This document shows positions 1-5,481 of a stretch of 9,718 nt of DNA, in pieces (position 1 is the stretch's first letter; the number at the start of each line of letters is the position of its first letter). Origin of the DNA: Enterocloster bolteae (GTDB lineage: Bacteria; Bacillota_A; Clostridia; Lachnospirales; Lachnospiraceae); NCBI GenBank assembly GCA_021769025.1, contig JAETTS010000070.1, positions 1 through 9,718 of the forward strand, given 5' to 3'. Under the pieces are notes generated by a model. The model saw nothing but the letters and a program-made list of their open reading frames with translations. It did no database searches and was not told the DNA's origin. The position numbers were made by a program, and so were the translations under genes.

Positions 1-662
1 TGGATATGATTGCCTCCGGTCCTGCATACCCGGATTCTTCCACTGCCGCCCAGGCAGCCCGCATCGCCGACAAATACCATTTAACCCTTACCGATGAGAT
101 GAAGGAACTTTTAAATGTGGAGACGCCCAAGATACTGGAAAATGTAGAAACCCACATCACTGGCAGCGTCCGGCAGCTGTGTCTGGCAGCGGAAGAGACT
201 TGCCGGCAGCTGGGATATGAGCCGGTGGTACTGACCGCCAGCTTATCCTGCGCCGCCAGGGAAGCCGGTGGATTTTTATCCAATATCGCCCAGTACCATC
301 AGGACTCCTTAAAGAGCCTGGCCTTCATCGCTGGGGGGGAAACAGTGGTTCATCTGACAGGCCACGGGCTGGGAGGAAGGAACCAGGAACTGGCTCTGGC
401 CGCTGCTCCAGGCATCGCCGGTATGAAGGACACAGCAGTCTTCTCCTTAGGCTCTGACGGAACCGATGGCCCTACCGATGCCGCCGGAGGCTATGTGGAC
501 CAAGACACAGCCGCACATCTGGCCAAGCAGGGAATTGATATATTTGCTGTCCTTCAGGACAATGACTCCTATCACGCCCTGGCACAATGTGACGGTCTGT
601 TAAAAACCGGGGCTACAGGTACCAATGTAAACGATATTTCCGTTCTGTTGATCAAACGGTAG
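1..662 (+). CDS. Glycerate 2-kinase, class II (MOFRL family), C-terminal part
   Basis: This enzyme phosphorylates D-glycerate with ATP, normally to 2-phosphoglycerate, feeding glycerate into lower glycolysis in the cytoplasm. The reading frame is open from the window edge (first full codon at 3-5), so the 5' part lies outside. Counting from the Met at position 6, visible family motifs are an ASGP.YPD stretch at residues 3-10, GGETVV at 110-115, GGRNQE at 123-128, the glycine/aspartate-rich GSDGTDGPTDAAGG at 149-162, and DGLLKTGATGTNVNDI at 196-211. The last three are hallmarks of the MOFRL domain. Whole proteins of this family run to about 410-450 residues, so roughly half is present. The Met at 6 is internal, not a start. 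The gene ends with TAG at 660-662, followed by a hairpin. The family call is secure; kinase specificity within it is inferred. Confidence 0.93.
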   Translation, partial: DMIASGPAYPDSSTAAQAARIADKYHLTLTDEMKELLNVETPKILENVETHITGSVRQLCLAAEETCRQLGYEPVVLTASLSCAAREAGGFLSNIAQYHQDSLKSLAFIAGGETVVHLTGHGLGGRNQELALAAAPGIAGMKDTAVFSLGSDGTDGPTDAAGGYVDQDTAAHLAKQGIDIFAVLQDNDSYHALAQCDGLLKTGATGTNVNDISVLLIKR

Positions 663-676
663 TTTTCGTAAATGAA

Positions 677-707
677 GGGGCTTTTCCAGATCAGCCGGAG
701 AAGCTCC
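677..707 (+). terminator. Hairpin after glycerate kinase, probable terminator
   Basis: An 11-base arm GGGGCTTTTCC (677-687) pairs along its whole length with GGAGAAGCTCC (697-707), allowing two G-U pairs, around a 9-nt loop. It lies 14 nt after the glycerate kinase stop and just before the convergent gene ending at 721. The following bases (TGTTCTATATCATCATTTC) are only moderately U-rich, so termination strength is uncertain. On the minus strand the two wobble pairs become mismatches, so it should work better for the plus-strand gene. Confidence 0.5.
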
Positions 708-720
708 CTGTTCTATATCA

Positions 721-942
721 TCATTTCTTCTCCGAAAACACAGCCGCCTCCTTCACCCATCCCAAAAGTTCATCGTCAATCTCCCCTTCCCGGGAGATCA
801 GCACATGGTGGGTCCAGCGGTTGGGATAGGGTTCTACTGCTCCGTCAATACGCGGCGATTCCACCTGACGCTTTAGCCCAAATGTCACCACAATATACGT
901 ATCCGGCCTGTCCTTCGCCTTTATTCGCATTAACACACTCAT
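721..942 (-). CDS. Short DUF5655-like protein, probably 5'-truncated
   Basis: The function is unknown. The 73-residue product contains TYIVVTFGL (about 15-23) and VEPYPNRWTHHVLIS (about 36-50), followed by a DELLGWVKEA segment (about 57-66). I recognise this pattern from DUF5655-type proteins. As I recall, those carry another 35-50 residues upstream of the part seen here, with a strand resembling the MSVLMRIKAK that here serves as the N-terminus. An in-frame TGA sits two codons before the ATG at 942, and beyond it lies the end of the ZIP transporter gene, so there is no room for the missing part. An AGGGGG stretch lies 11 nt before the ATG. It starts about 20 nt after the ZIP stop on the same strand, so it is probably co-transcribed. 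It may be a shortened functional protein or a decaying remnant. The family call is from memory of the motif, not from a search. Confidence 0.55.
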   Translation of the reverse strand: MSVLMRIKAKDRPDTYIVVTFGLKRQVESPRIDGAVEPYPNRWTHHVLISREGEIDDELLGWVKEAAVFSEKK

Positions 943-962
943 CTCTCACATGACCCCCTACT

Positions 963-1745
963 CTATCCCAGCGCCACATCCAGTGCCATCATCACAGTAA
1001 AACCAGCTGCAAACAGCAGGGTTCCCACATTGGAATGCTTCCCTGCCGACATCTCCGGAATCAGTTCTTCCACCACCACATAGACCATGGCTCCTGCCGC
1101 AAAGCTTAACAGATAGGGAAGGATTGGGACCACATAGCCTGCAGCCAGAATCGTAAGCAAGGCCCCCACTGGCTCGACTGCTCCAGAAAGGGTTCCATAG
1201 AGGAAGGCTTTCCCCTTGGAGACCCCCTCAGCCTTAAGGGGCATGGAAATGATAGCGCCCTCTGGAAAGTTCTGTATGGCAATTCCCAAAGACAGCGCCA
1301 TGGCACTCATGGCGGTTATGCCAACCTCCTGGGACATCCGCCCTGCATAGACTGCGCCTAAGGCCATGCCCTCCGGCAGGTTGTGAAGCGTCACCGCCAG
1401 TACCAGCATTGTCGTCTTCTGAAAACCGCTTTTAGGCCCTTCCGCCATTTTGCTGTTCATATGCAGATGGGGAATGGTTTTATCCAACAGCAGAAGAAAC
1501 AGGATTCCAAGCCAGAACCCAGCCACTGCAGGCAGGAATGCCCACTTCCCCATAAAGTCCGCCTGCTCCATAGCCGGAACCAGAAGGCTCCAGACAGAGG
1601 CTGCCACCATAACTCCTGCTGCAAATCCTGTCAGAGCCCTTTGAAGCAGGGCATTCATTTTGTTTTTCATAAACAGTACGCACATTGACCCAAGGGCCGT
1701 GCCAAAAAAGGGAATCAGGATTCCCTGCATTACTTCTCGCTCCAT
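963..1745 (-). CDS. ZIP-family divalent metal transporter (ZupT/GufA type)
   Basis: This is a cytoplasmic-membrane permease for zinc and possibly iron or manganese uptake. The 260-residue protein has about eight hydrophobic segments and the two metal-site helices of bacterial ZIP proteins: HNLPEGMA at 121-128 and QNFPEGAIIS at 158-167. Further conserved acidic motifs are EPVG at 191-194 and EELIPE at 226-231. A short histidine-containing loop (HLHMNSK, about 93-99) sits before the first metal helix, where ZIP proteins carry a variable His-rich loop. Length is normal for the bacterial branch. The start at 1745 is set by an AGGAGG six to seven bases upstream, and a consensus-like promoter with an operator lies 25-80 bases further up. 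It leads a two-gene unit with the DUF5655-like ORF. Metal specificity cannot be read from the sequence. Confidence 0.93.
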   Translation of the reverse strand: MEREVMQGILIPFFGTALGSMCVLFMKNKMNALLQRALTGFAAGVMVAASVWSLLVPAMEQADFMGKWAFLPAVAGFWLGILFLLLLDKTIPHLHMNSKMAEGPKSGFQKTTMLVLAVTLHNLPEGMALGAVYAGRMSQEVGITAMSAMALSLGIAIQNFPEGAIISMPLKAEGVSKGKAFLYGTLSGAVEPVGALLTILAAGYVVPILPYLLSFAAGAMVYVVVEELIPEMSAGKHSNVGTLLFAAGFTVMMALDVALG

Positions 1746-1770
1746 ACTATTCCTCCTGGCTTTCTTGTTT

Positions 1771-1786
1771 GTTAGTAAATTCTAAC
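1771..1786 (-). promoter_or_regulatory. Inverted repeat at ZIP transcription start, candidate metalloregulator operator
   Basis: GTTAG(N6)CTAAC lies immediately downstream of the -10 box, covering about +1 to +17 of the ZIP transcript. A bound protein there would block initiation or clearance. The TTAG...CTAA arms resemble half-sites of DtxR/IdeR-family metal repressors. That identity, and the idea of metal-dependent repression of a metal importer, are inference. No regulator gene of that family is in the window. Confidence 0.5.
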
Positions 1787-1794
1787 TCAAAAAC

Positions 1795-1824
1795 AGTATA
1801 CTATAAAATCCAGGACTTTTTCAA
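1795..1824 (-). promoter_or_regulatory. Sigma-A promoter for the ZIP transporter
   Basis: On the minus strand, TTGAAA (1819-1824) and TATACT (1795-1800) are separated by 18 bp. Both hexamers match the sigma-70/sigma-A consensus at 5 of 6 positions. Transcription would start near 1787-1788, right at the inverted repeat described next, giving a leader of about 42 nt. Confidence 0.65.
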
Positions 1825-1851
1825 GACACTTTCAACCAGAAATACCATTTT

Positions 1852-1877
1852 TTCAAACCGCCTTTCCAGAGTTTGAA
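1852..1877. repeat. Inverted repeat TTCAAAC-N12-GTTTGAA in the divergent region
   Basis: Two perfect 7-bp arms (1852-1858 and 1871-1877) flank a 12-bp spacer, so arm centres are 19 bp apart. The repeat sits about mid-way between the ZIP promoter and the dehydrogenase promoter. The same TTTCAA core recurs in direct orientation at 1819, 1830 and 1851. It may be a regulator site for the DeoR-family protein encoded downstream; there is no terminator-like T run in the right place. Confidence 0.35.
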
Positions 1878-1913
1878 GAATAGTATAAAAAGATATTTTT
1901 TCACAAATACATC

Positions 1914-1942
1914 TTGTAAACTTACCCAAAATATGATAAGAT
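1914..1942 (+). promoter_or_regulatory. Candidate promoter for the aldehyde dehydrogenase gene
   Basis: TTGTAA (1914-1919) and TAAGAT (1937-1942) are spaced by 17 bp. A TG at 1934-1935 placed one base before the -10 box makes it an extended -10 promoter. Transcription would start near 1949, leaving a 50-nt leader. It is the best-fitting plus-strand promoter I found in the AT-rich region, but other TATA-like strings exist. Confidence 0.45.
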
Positions 1943-1998
1943 TTATCCAGCAGTTAACAATTATTTATCCATTTTAAGAAAGGACGGATTTCAAAAGC

Positions 1999-3510
1999 AT
2001 GAGCGAGATCAAGAAATTAGGCTATTATGTAAACGGTGCGTTCAAAGAGTCCAAGACCGACAAGTATACGGACGCTTACAATCCCAGCACCGGCGAGGTG
2101 ATCGCCAAGGTTCCCTGCTGTACCGCTGAGGAAGTAGAGGAAGCCATTGCAGCAGCGAAGGCTGCTTATCCGGCATGGTCCGCAACACCAGTGAAGAAGA
2201 GAGTACAGATTCTCTATAAAGTGCGGGAATTGTTATATGCCCACATGGAAGAACTTACCATGTCCGTGGCAAGAGAGAACGGCAAAAACTGGTCCGAGTC
2301 CGAAGGCGATGTGTTAAAGGCAATCGAGGGAACCGAGCAGGCCATCTCTGCCCCGTCTCTGATGATGGGAGAAAGCCTGATGGATGCCTCCAAGGGATAC
2401 GATACCGTTGCATACCGTTGCTCCCTAGGCGTATTTGCCGGAATCATTCCATTTAACTTCCCAGCTATGATCCCTATGGGATGGATGACCCCTATCTGTA
2501 TCGCATGCGGCAATACCATTGTACTTAAGGCAGCTACCTTCACTCCTCAGACCTGTATGCGGATTGCTGAGATTTACAAGGAAGCCGGCGTTCCCGACGG
2601 TGTGGTAAACATCGTAACCTGTTCCAGGAATGAGGCTGAGATCTTCTTAACTCATCCGGACATTGTGGGTATCTCCTTCGTAGGCTCCACCTCCGTTGGA
2701 AAACATATCTACTCTACTGCTGCTGCTCACGGCAAACGTGTACAGGCTTTGTGTGAAGCCAAGAATCACGCCCTGGTTCTGGAGGACGCTCCCATTGAGA
2801 GAACAGCTGCCGGTATCATCAACGCCTCCTTTGGCTGCGCCGGAGAGCGCTGCATGGCTCTTCCTGTTGTGGTTGCCCAGGAAAGCATCGCAGACCAGTT
2901 AGTGGAAGCTCTGGTTAAGAAAGCAAAAGCATTGAAGGTAGGTCCAGCTTATGACAAGACCACTCAGTTAGGACCGGTTATCAATGCAAAACATAAAGAG
3001 TCTGTAGTAGGCTGGATCAACAAAGGCGTGGAAGAAGGCGCCAAACTGGTTCTGGATGGCCGTGACACCGTCGTAGAAGGTTATGAGGGCGGATTTTATG
3101 TAGGCCCCACCATCTTCGACCATGTGGAGCCTGGTATGACTATCGGCGACAGAGAAGTATTCGGACCGGTTCTGTGCATCAAGCGTGTAAAAGATTTCGA
3201 AGAGGGTCTGGCTGTGATGAACGCCAATCCCTTTGCCAACGGTTCCGTTATCTTTACCCAGAACGGCCACTATGCCCGCGAATTTACACGCCACACAGAC
3301 GGCGGCATGATCGGCGTTAACGTAGGCATCCCGGTACCCATCGGAATGTTCCCGTTCAACGGCCACAAGCAATCCTTCTTTGGCGATTTGCACACCTTGG
3401 GAAAAGACGGTTTCTATTTCTTCACGGAGAAGAAGGTTGTTACCACTCGCTGGTTCGACGAGGAGGAGAAGAAAGCCACTACTGTTTCCACTTGGGACGG
3501 AACCATCTAA
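1999..3510 (+). CDS. mmsA: CoA-acylating (methyl)malonate-semialdehyde dehydrogenase
   Basis: This NAD-dependent aldehyde dehydrogenase belongs to the MmsA/IolA branch, which oxidises malonate semialdehyde or methylmalonate semialdehyde and transfers the acyl group to CoA, releasing CO2, at the end of inositol, beta-alanine or valine catabolism. The 503-residue protein has the NFP substrate/NAD motif at 153-155, Lys177 in the nucleotide site, a GST.VG turn at 229-234, and the nucleophile Cys285 in GCAGERCMALPV. It carries AKNHALV at 254-260. The Asn in this motif replaces the general-base Glu of hydrolytic aldehyde dehydrogenases, which marks the CoA-acylating branch. EVFGPVL and the NPFANG motif follow in the C-terminal half. 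The AGGACGG before the ATG is 11 nt away, rather far. It is probably co-transcribed with the DeoR regulator 50 nt downstream. No other iol, bauA or branched-chain gene is nearby, so the physiological substrate is open. Confidence 0.88.
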   Translation: MSEIKKLGYYVNGAFKESKTDKYTDAYNPSTGEVIAKVPCCTAEEVEEAIAAAKAAYPAWSATPVKKRVQILYKVRELLYAHMEELTMSVARENGKNWSESEGDVLKAIEGTEQAISAPSLMMGESLMDASKGYDTVAYRCSLGVFAGIIPFNFPAMIPMGWMTPICIACGNTIVLKAATFTPQTCMRIAEIYKEAGVPDGVVNIVTCSRNEAEIFLTHPDIVGISFVGSTSVGKHIYSTAAAHGKRVQALCEAKNHALVLEDAPIERTAAGIINASFGCAGERCMALPVVVAQESIADQLVEALVKKAKALKVGPAYDKTTQLGPVINAKHKESVVGWINKGVEEGAKLVLDGRDTVVEGYEGGFYVGPTIFDHVEPGMTIGDREVFGPVLCIKRVKDFEEGLAVMNANPFANGSVIFTQNGHYAREFTRHTDGGMIGVNVGIPVPIGMFPFNGHKQSFFGDLHTLGKDGFYFFTEKKVVTTRWFDEEEKKATTVSTWDGTI

Positions 3511-3560
3511 TGAGACATTCCCGTGTGCTCTAGGAGTACCTTTAAAGGGGAGGTGATTCC

Positions 3561-4322
3561 ATGCGTTCTCAGAGGATTTCTGAAATTGAGCAATACGTTT
3601 ATACCCACAAAACCGTAACTCTGGACGATCTCTGCCAGATTTTCCAGGTGTCAAAAAATACGATTCGCAGGGACATTGATGAGATTACCCAAAATTCGGA
3701 CATTGTCAAGACTTATGGCGGCGTTATGGTAAGCACTCAGCCCAAAAAGCCTTTGATCTCCTTTGCTGAACGAAATGTAAAGCACCAGGAGAACAAGCGC
3801 CGGATCGCCGCCAGGGCCGCCTCCCTAGTATCTGAAGGTGACAGTATCTTCATAGACTCCGGCACTACTACTCTGTACATGCTGGAACACCTAAAAGAGA
3901 AACGGCTCACTCTTCTTACCAACAACATTGAGGTGATGGTCCAGGCGATCCCCTATGACAATATCAGTCTGATCTCCCTGTCCGGCACCTTGAACCGGAA
4001 GACCCTGTCTTTTACAGGAAATAATGCCGCCAGGCTTCTGTCTTCCTACAACATTCACAAGGCCTTTCTGTCCGCCACCGGAATTACTCTGGAGAACGGC
4101 GCCACCAATTCCTCCCCTGAGGAAACCTGCATTAAAGAAATGGCTGTGAAAAAAAGCATGGAGAAATACCTGCTGGCAGATTCCAGCAAGTTCAGCAGTG
4201 TGTCCCTGCTTACGTACTGCGAGGTAAAAGACTTAACCGGCATCATCACGGATCAGAGGCCAGATTCGGATTTCTGTGAGTATGCTGCGCAGCACCAGGT
4301 ATCTGTGATCATCGCAGAATAG
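3561..4322 (+). CDS. DeoR-family transcriptional regulator
   Basis: This DNA-binding repressor senses a phosphorylated sugar or a related intermediate. The 253-residue protein begins with a DeoR winged helix-turn-helix (about 5-57): VTLDDLCQIFQVSKNTIRRD at 19-38 is the helix-turn-helix and KTYGGV at 50-55 the wing. The DeoR C-terminal sensor fold follows, related to ribose-5-phosphate isomerase. It shows FIDSGTTT at 97-104 (the phosphate-binding loop), TNN at 120-122, SGTLNRKTLSFTG at 141-153, and LLADSSKF at 204-211. Length is normal. The start is fixed by AGGGGAGGTGAT, nearly a perfect anti-16S match, with GGAGG seven bases from the ATG. Its position directly after the dehydrogenase, without a terminator, suggests local control of that gene, much as the DeoR-type IolR controls the iol genes in Bacillus. 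The effector is unknown. Confidence 0.92.
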   Translation: MRSQRISEIEQYVYTHKTVTLDDLCQIFQVSKNTIRRDIDEITQNSDIVKTYGGVMVSTQPKKPLISFAERNVKHQENKRRIAARAASLVSEGDSIFIDSGTTTLYMLEHLKEKRLTLLTNNIEVMVQAIPYDNISLISLSGTLNRKTLSFTGNNAARLLSSYNIHKAFLSATGITLENGATNSSPEETCIKEMAVKKSMEKYLLADSSKFSSVSLLTYCEVKDLTGIITDQRPDSDFCEYAAQHQVSVIIAE

Positions 4323-4346
4323 ATGAGTCAGGTGTGCATAAAAAGC

Positions 4347-4377
4347 GCCTCACCAGGAAGCCTGTTCCTGATGAGGC
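4347..4377 (+). terminator. Strong bidirectional Rho-independent terminator
   Basis: GCCTCA-c-CAGGAA (4347-4359) pairs with TTCCTG-a-TGAGGC (4365-4377), giving twelve base pairs with one C-A mismatch around a 5-nt loop. It is followed by ATTTTTATA on the plus strand and preceded by AAAAA, which becomes a T run on the minus strand. It therefore should end both the dehydrogenase-regulator transcript and the convergent kinase transcript. Confidence 0.9.
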
Positions 4378-4418
4378 ATTTTTATACGTTATCTTCTGTC
4401 ATCATAGCCATCAGGCTT

Positions 4419-4536
4419 TTAATTTTTATCAAGCCGCCTGATTGTATTTTCAATGACATGTTTCGCTTTCTCACGATTATTCGTCTCCAGAAGTGCAAGT
4501 AATGATTCACAGAATACGAAATTCCTGGTTACTCAT
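4419..4536 (-). pseudogene. Possible frameshifted small ORF downstream of the kinase gene
   Basis: On the minus strand an ATG at 4536 encodes MSNQEFRIL and then meets TGA (4507-4509). The frame one base over continues from there as CESLLALLETNN, then REKAKHVIENTIRRLDKN, to a TAA at 4419-4421. Loss of a TG from a TGTG run near 4507-4512 would explain this. Restoring it gives a 39-residue, charged, helix-prone protein. The ATG lies about 12 nt after the kinase stop on the same strand, with a weak GGTG upstream. The coding character of the second part is clear by eye, but I do not recognise a family. It could also be a chance open frame, since 37 codons is short. Confidence 0.35.
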
Positions 4537-4548
4537 TCTTTCACCATC

Positions 4549-5187
4549 TTAATTATTCTTATTCTTCTCCGTCTTCAGCTTCGCAAATTCCTGAATCACT
4601 TTTACCGCTCCTTCAATCCCTACTGCACTGCTATTGATACACAGGTCGTACCCCTTGGCCTCGCCCCAACGCTTGCTGGCATAGTAATTGTAGTAGCTGG
4701 CCCTCTTTTTGTCGGTCTTCACCATAATATCCTTGGCCTTGGCCTCTGTCACGTTGTTCACCTTCTGTAAATATGCCAGCTTATCCGCCTCGTTAGCTGT
4801 GATGAATACAGTCACAGTGTTGGGATACTCTGCTAAGGCATAATCAGCGCACCGTCCCACGATCACGCAGGACTCCTCGTCCGCCAGCTTCTTGATGGTG
4901 TCAAACTGTGCCAGAAAAATCTTATGGTTGATGGGCATATCCAGATAAGCAGAGGAATTGTATCCCATGGAATAGGTGTCCATAACCAGGGAATATAAAA
5001 AGCTGTTGGTAGGTTTCTCGTCGTGTGTCTCAAACAGTTCCTCGCACAGGCCGCTGTTCTTGGCCGCCTCAGACAGAAGCTCCTTGTCGTAGCACTTTAC
5101 CCCCATAGCCTGCGCCAACTTCTGTCCAATGATCCTTCCCTGGCTTCCGCACTGTCTTCCAATCGTGATTACTAAATTACCATTCAT
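4549..5187 (-). CDS. Cytidylate-kinase-like family protein
   Basis: This is a P-loop phosphotransferase of the cytidylate-kinase-like family (Pfam Cytidylate_kin2 type), common in Clostridia and of undetermined substrate. It is not the housekeeping CMP kinase. The 212-residue product has the N-terminal nucleotide loop TIGRQCGSQGRIIGQKLA at 8-25, then CYDKELLSEAAKNSG, a VIVGRCADYAL motif in mid-protein, a positively charged KTDKKRASYYNYY region, and a C-terminal YDLCINSSAVGIEGAV. All are typical of the family. The usual GSGGR of the loop reads GSQGR here. The start at 5187 is chosen because AGGAGG lies six bases upstream and homology begins at NLVITIGRQ. The frame stays open 81 codons further up, but that part is low-complexity and basic with no good ribosome site. 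It has its own promoter and a long leader after sdaAA, and ends before the bidirectional terminator. Confidence 0.85.
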   Translation of the reverse strand: MNGNLVITIGRQCGSQGRIIGQKLAQAMGVKCYDKELLSEAAKNSGLCEELFETHDEKPTNSFLYSLVMDTYSMGYNSSAYLDMPINHKIFLAQFDTIKKLADEESCVIVGRCADYALAEYPNTVTVFITANEADKLAYLQKVNNVTEAKAKDIMVKTDKKRASYYNYYASKRWGEAKGYDLCINSSAVGIEGAVKVIQEFAKLKTEKNKNN

Positions 5188-5411
5188 AAAAATCCTCCTT
5201 TCGATGTCTTTCCCATATGGTTGTCTCAGCCGTGGATTTCTCCCCCTTATGCGGCTGTTCTCCTTTTGCACGGTCCGTCCTTTCTTTATCAAAGGCCTCC
5301 CCCCGCAGGCCCTGCATCTCCTATACCTGGTTGTGCCGCCAAAACAGTCGCGATCATATACCTTCTCCATGGCTTTTCTGAGATAATATTGTAAATACAA
5401 ATGTTTACCAT
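5188..5411 (-). other. Long untranslated leader of the kinase gene
   Basis: About 225 nt separate the predicted transcription start (near 5412) from the kinase ATG. The stretch is G-rich on the transcript and contains short self-complementary segments: GCAGGgCCTGC; GGCCT...AGGCC around a run of G; and GCCG...CGGC about 40-60 nt before the ATG. I could not match it to a known riboswitch class (TPP, THF, ZTP, fluoride, cyclic-di-GMP and purine types were considered). The kinase frame is open through it, which might instead mean an N-terminal extension. Confidence 0.35.
5391..5408 (-). promoter_or_regulatory. Palindromic site at the kinase transcription start
   Basis: GTAAATACAAATGTTTAC is an imperfect palindrome with GTAAA/TTTAC arms, located about +4 to +21 relative to the predicted start. 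Its place and symmetry suit a repressor operator; the binding protein is unknown. Confidence 0.35.
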
Positions 5412-5418
5412 ATATCTT

Positions 5419-5447
5419 ATTATACATCAAAAGGCTGAAAATGTATA
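5419..5447 (-). promoter_or_regulatory. Promoter for the cytidylate-kinase-like gene
   Basis: On the minus strand a perfect TATAAT (5419-5424) stands 17 bp from TATACA (5442-5447), which matches 4 of 6 consensus -35 bases. It lies between the sdaAA stop and the kinase leader, so the kinase can be expressed separately from the serine dehydratase operon. Confidence 0.5.
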
Positions 5448-5457
5448 GAAATAATTA

Positions 5458-5481
5458 CCGGATTAATGACTCCGGATTAAT
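5458..5481. repeat. Short direct repeat around the sdaAA stop codon
   Basis: CCGGATTAAT occurs at 5458-5467 and again at 5472-5481, 14 bp apart; a third, shorter CCGGATT is at 5493-5499, 21 bp further. The first copy contains the sdaAA stop codon. This looks like a small tandem duplication or slippage product; no function is evident. Confidence 0.4.

Noticed and set aside
672..953. A plus-strand ORF of 93 codons rich in Pro and Ser after the glycerate kinase.
   Set aside because: It overlaps the terminator hairpin and the minus-strand DUF5655-like gene; its composition is typical of an antisense frame.
2968..3654. A 228-codon minus-strand open frame opposite the dehydrogenase gene.
   Set aside because: It is a mirror frame of a well-supported gene with clear catalytic motifs on the plus strand; the peptide shows no recognisable domain.
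5188..5260. A GGCTGAGA string in the kinase leader resembling part of the TPP riboswitch core.
   Set aside because: The rest of the TPP consensus, including the ACCTGA-type second element, is not present.
5129..5386. A hydrophobic 85-codon plus-strand ORF across the kinase leader, resembling a small membrane protein.
   Set aside because: It is antisense to the kinase start and leader, and the hydrophobic look arises from the reverse complement of a purine-rich leader.
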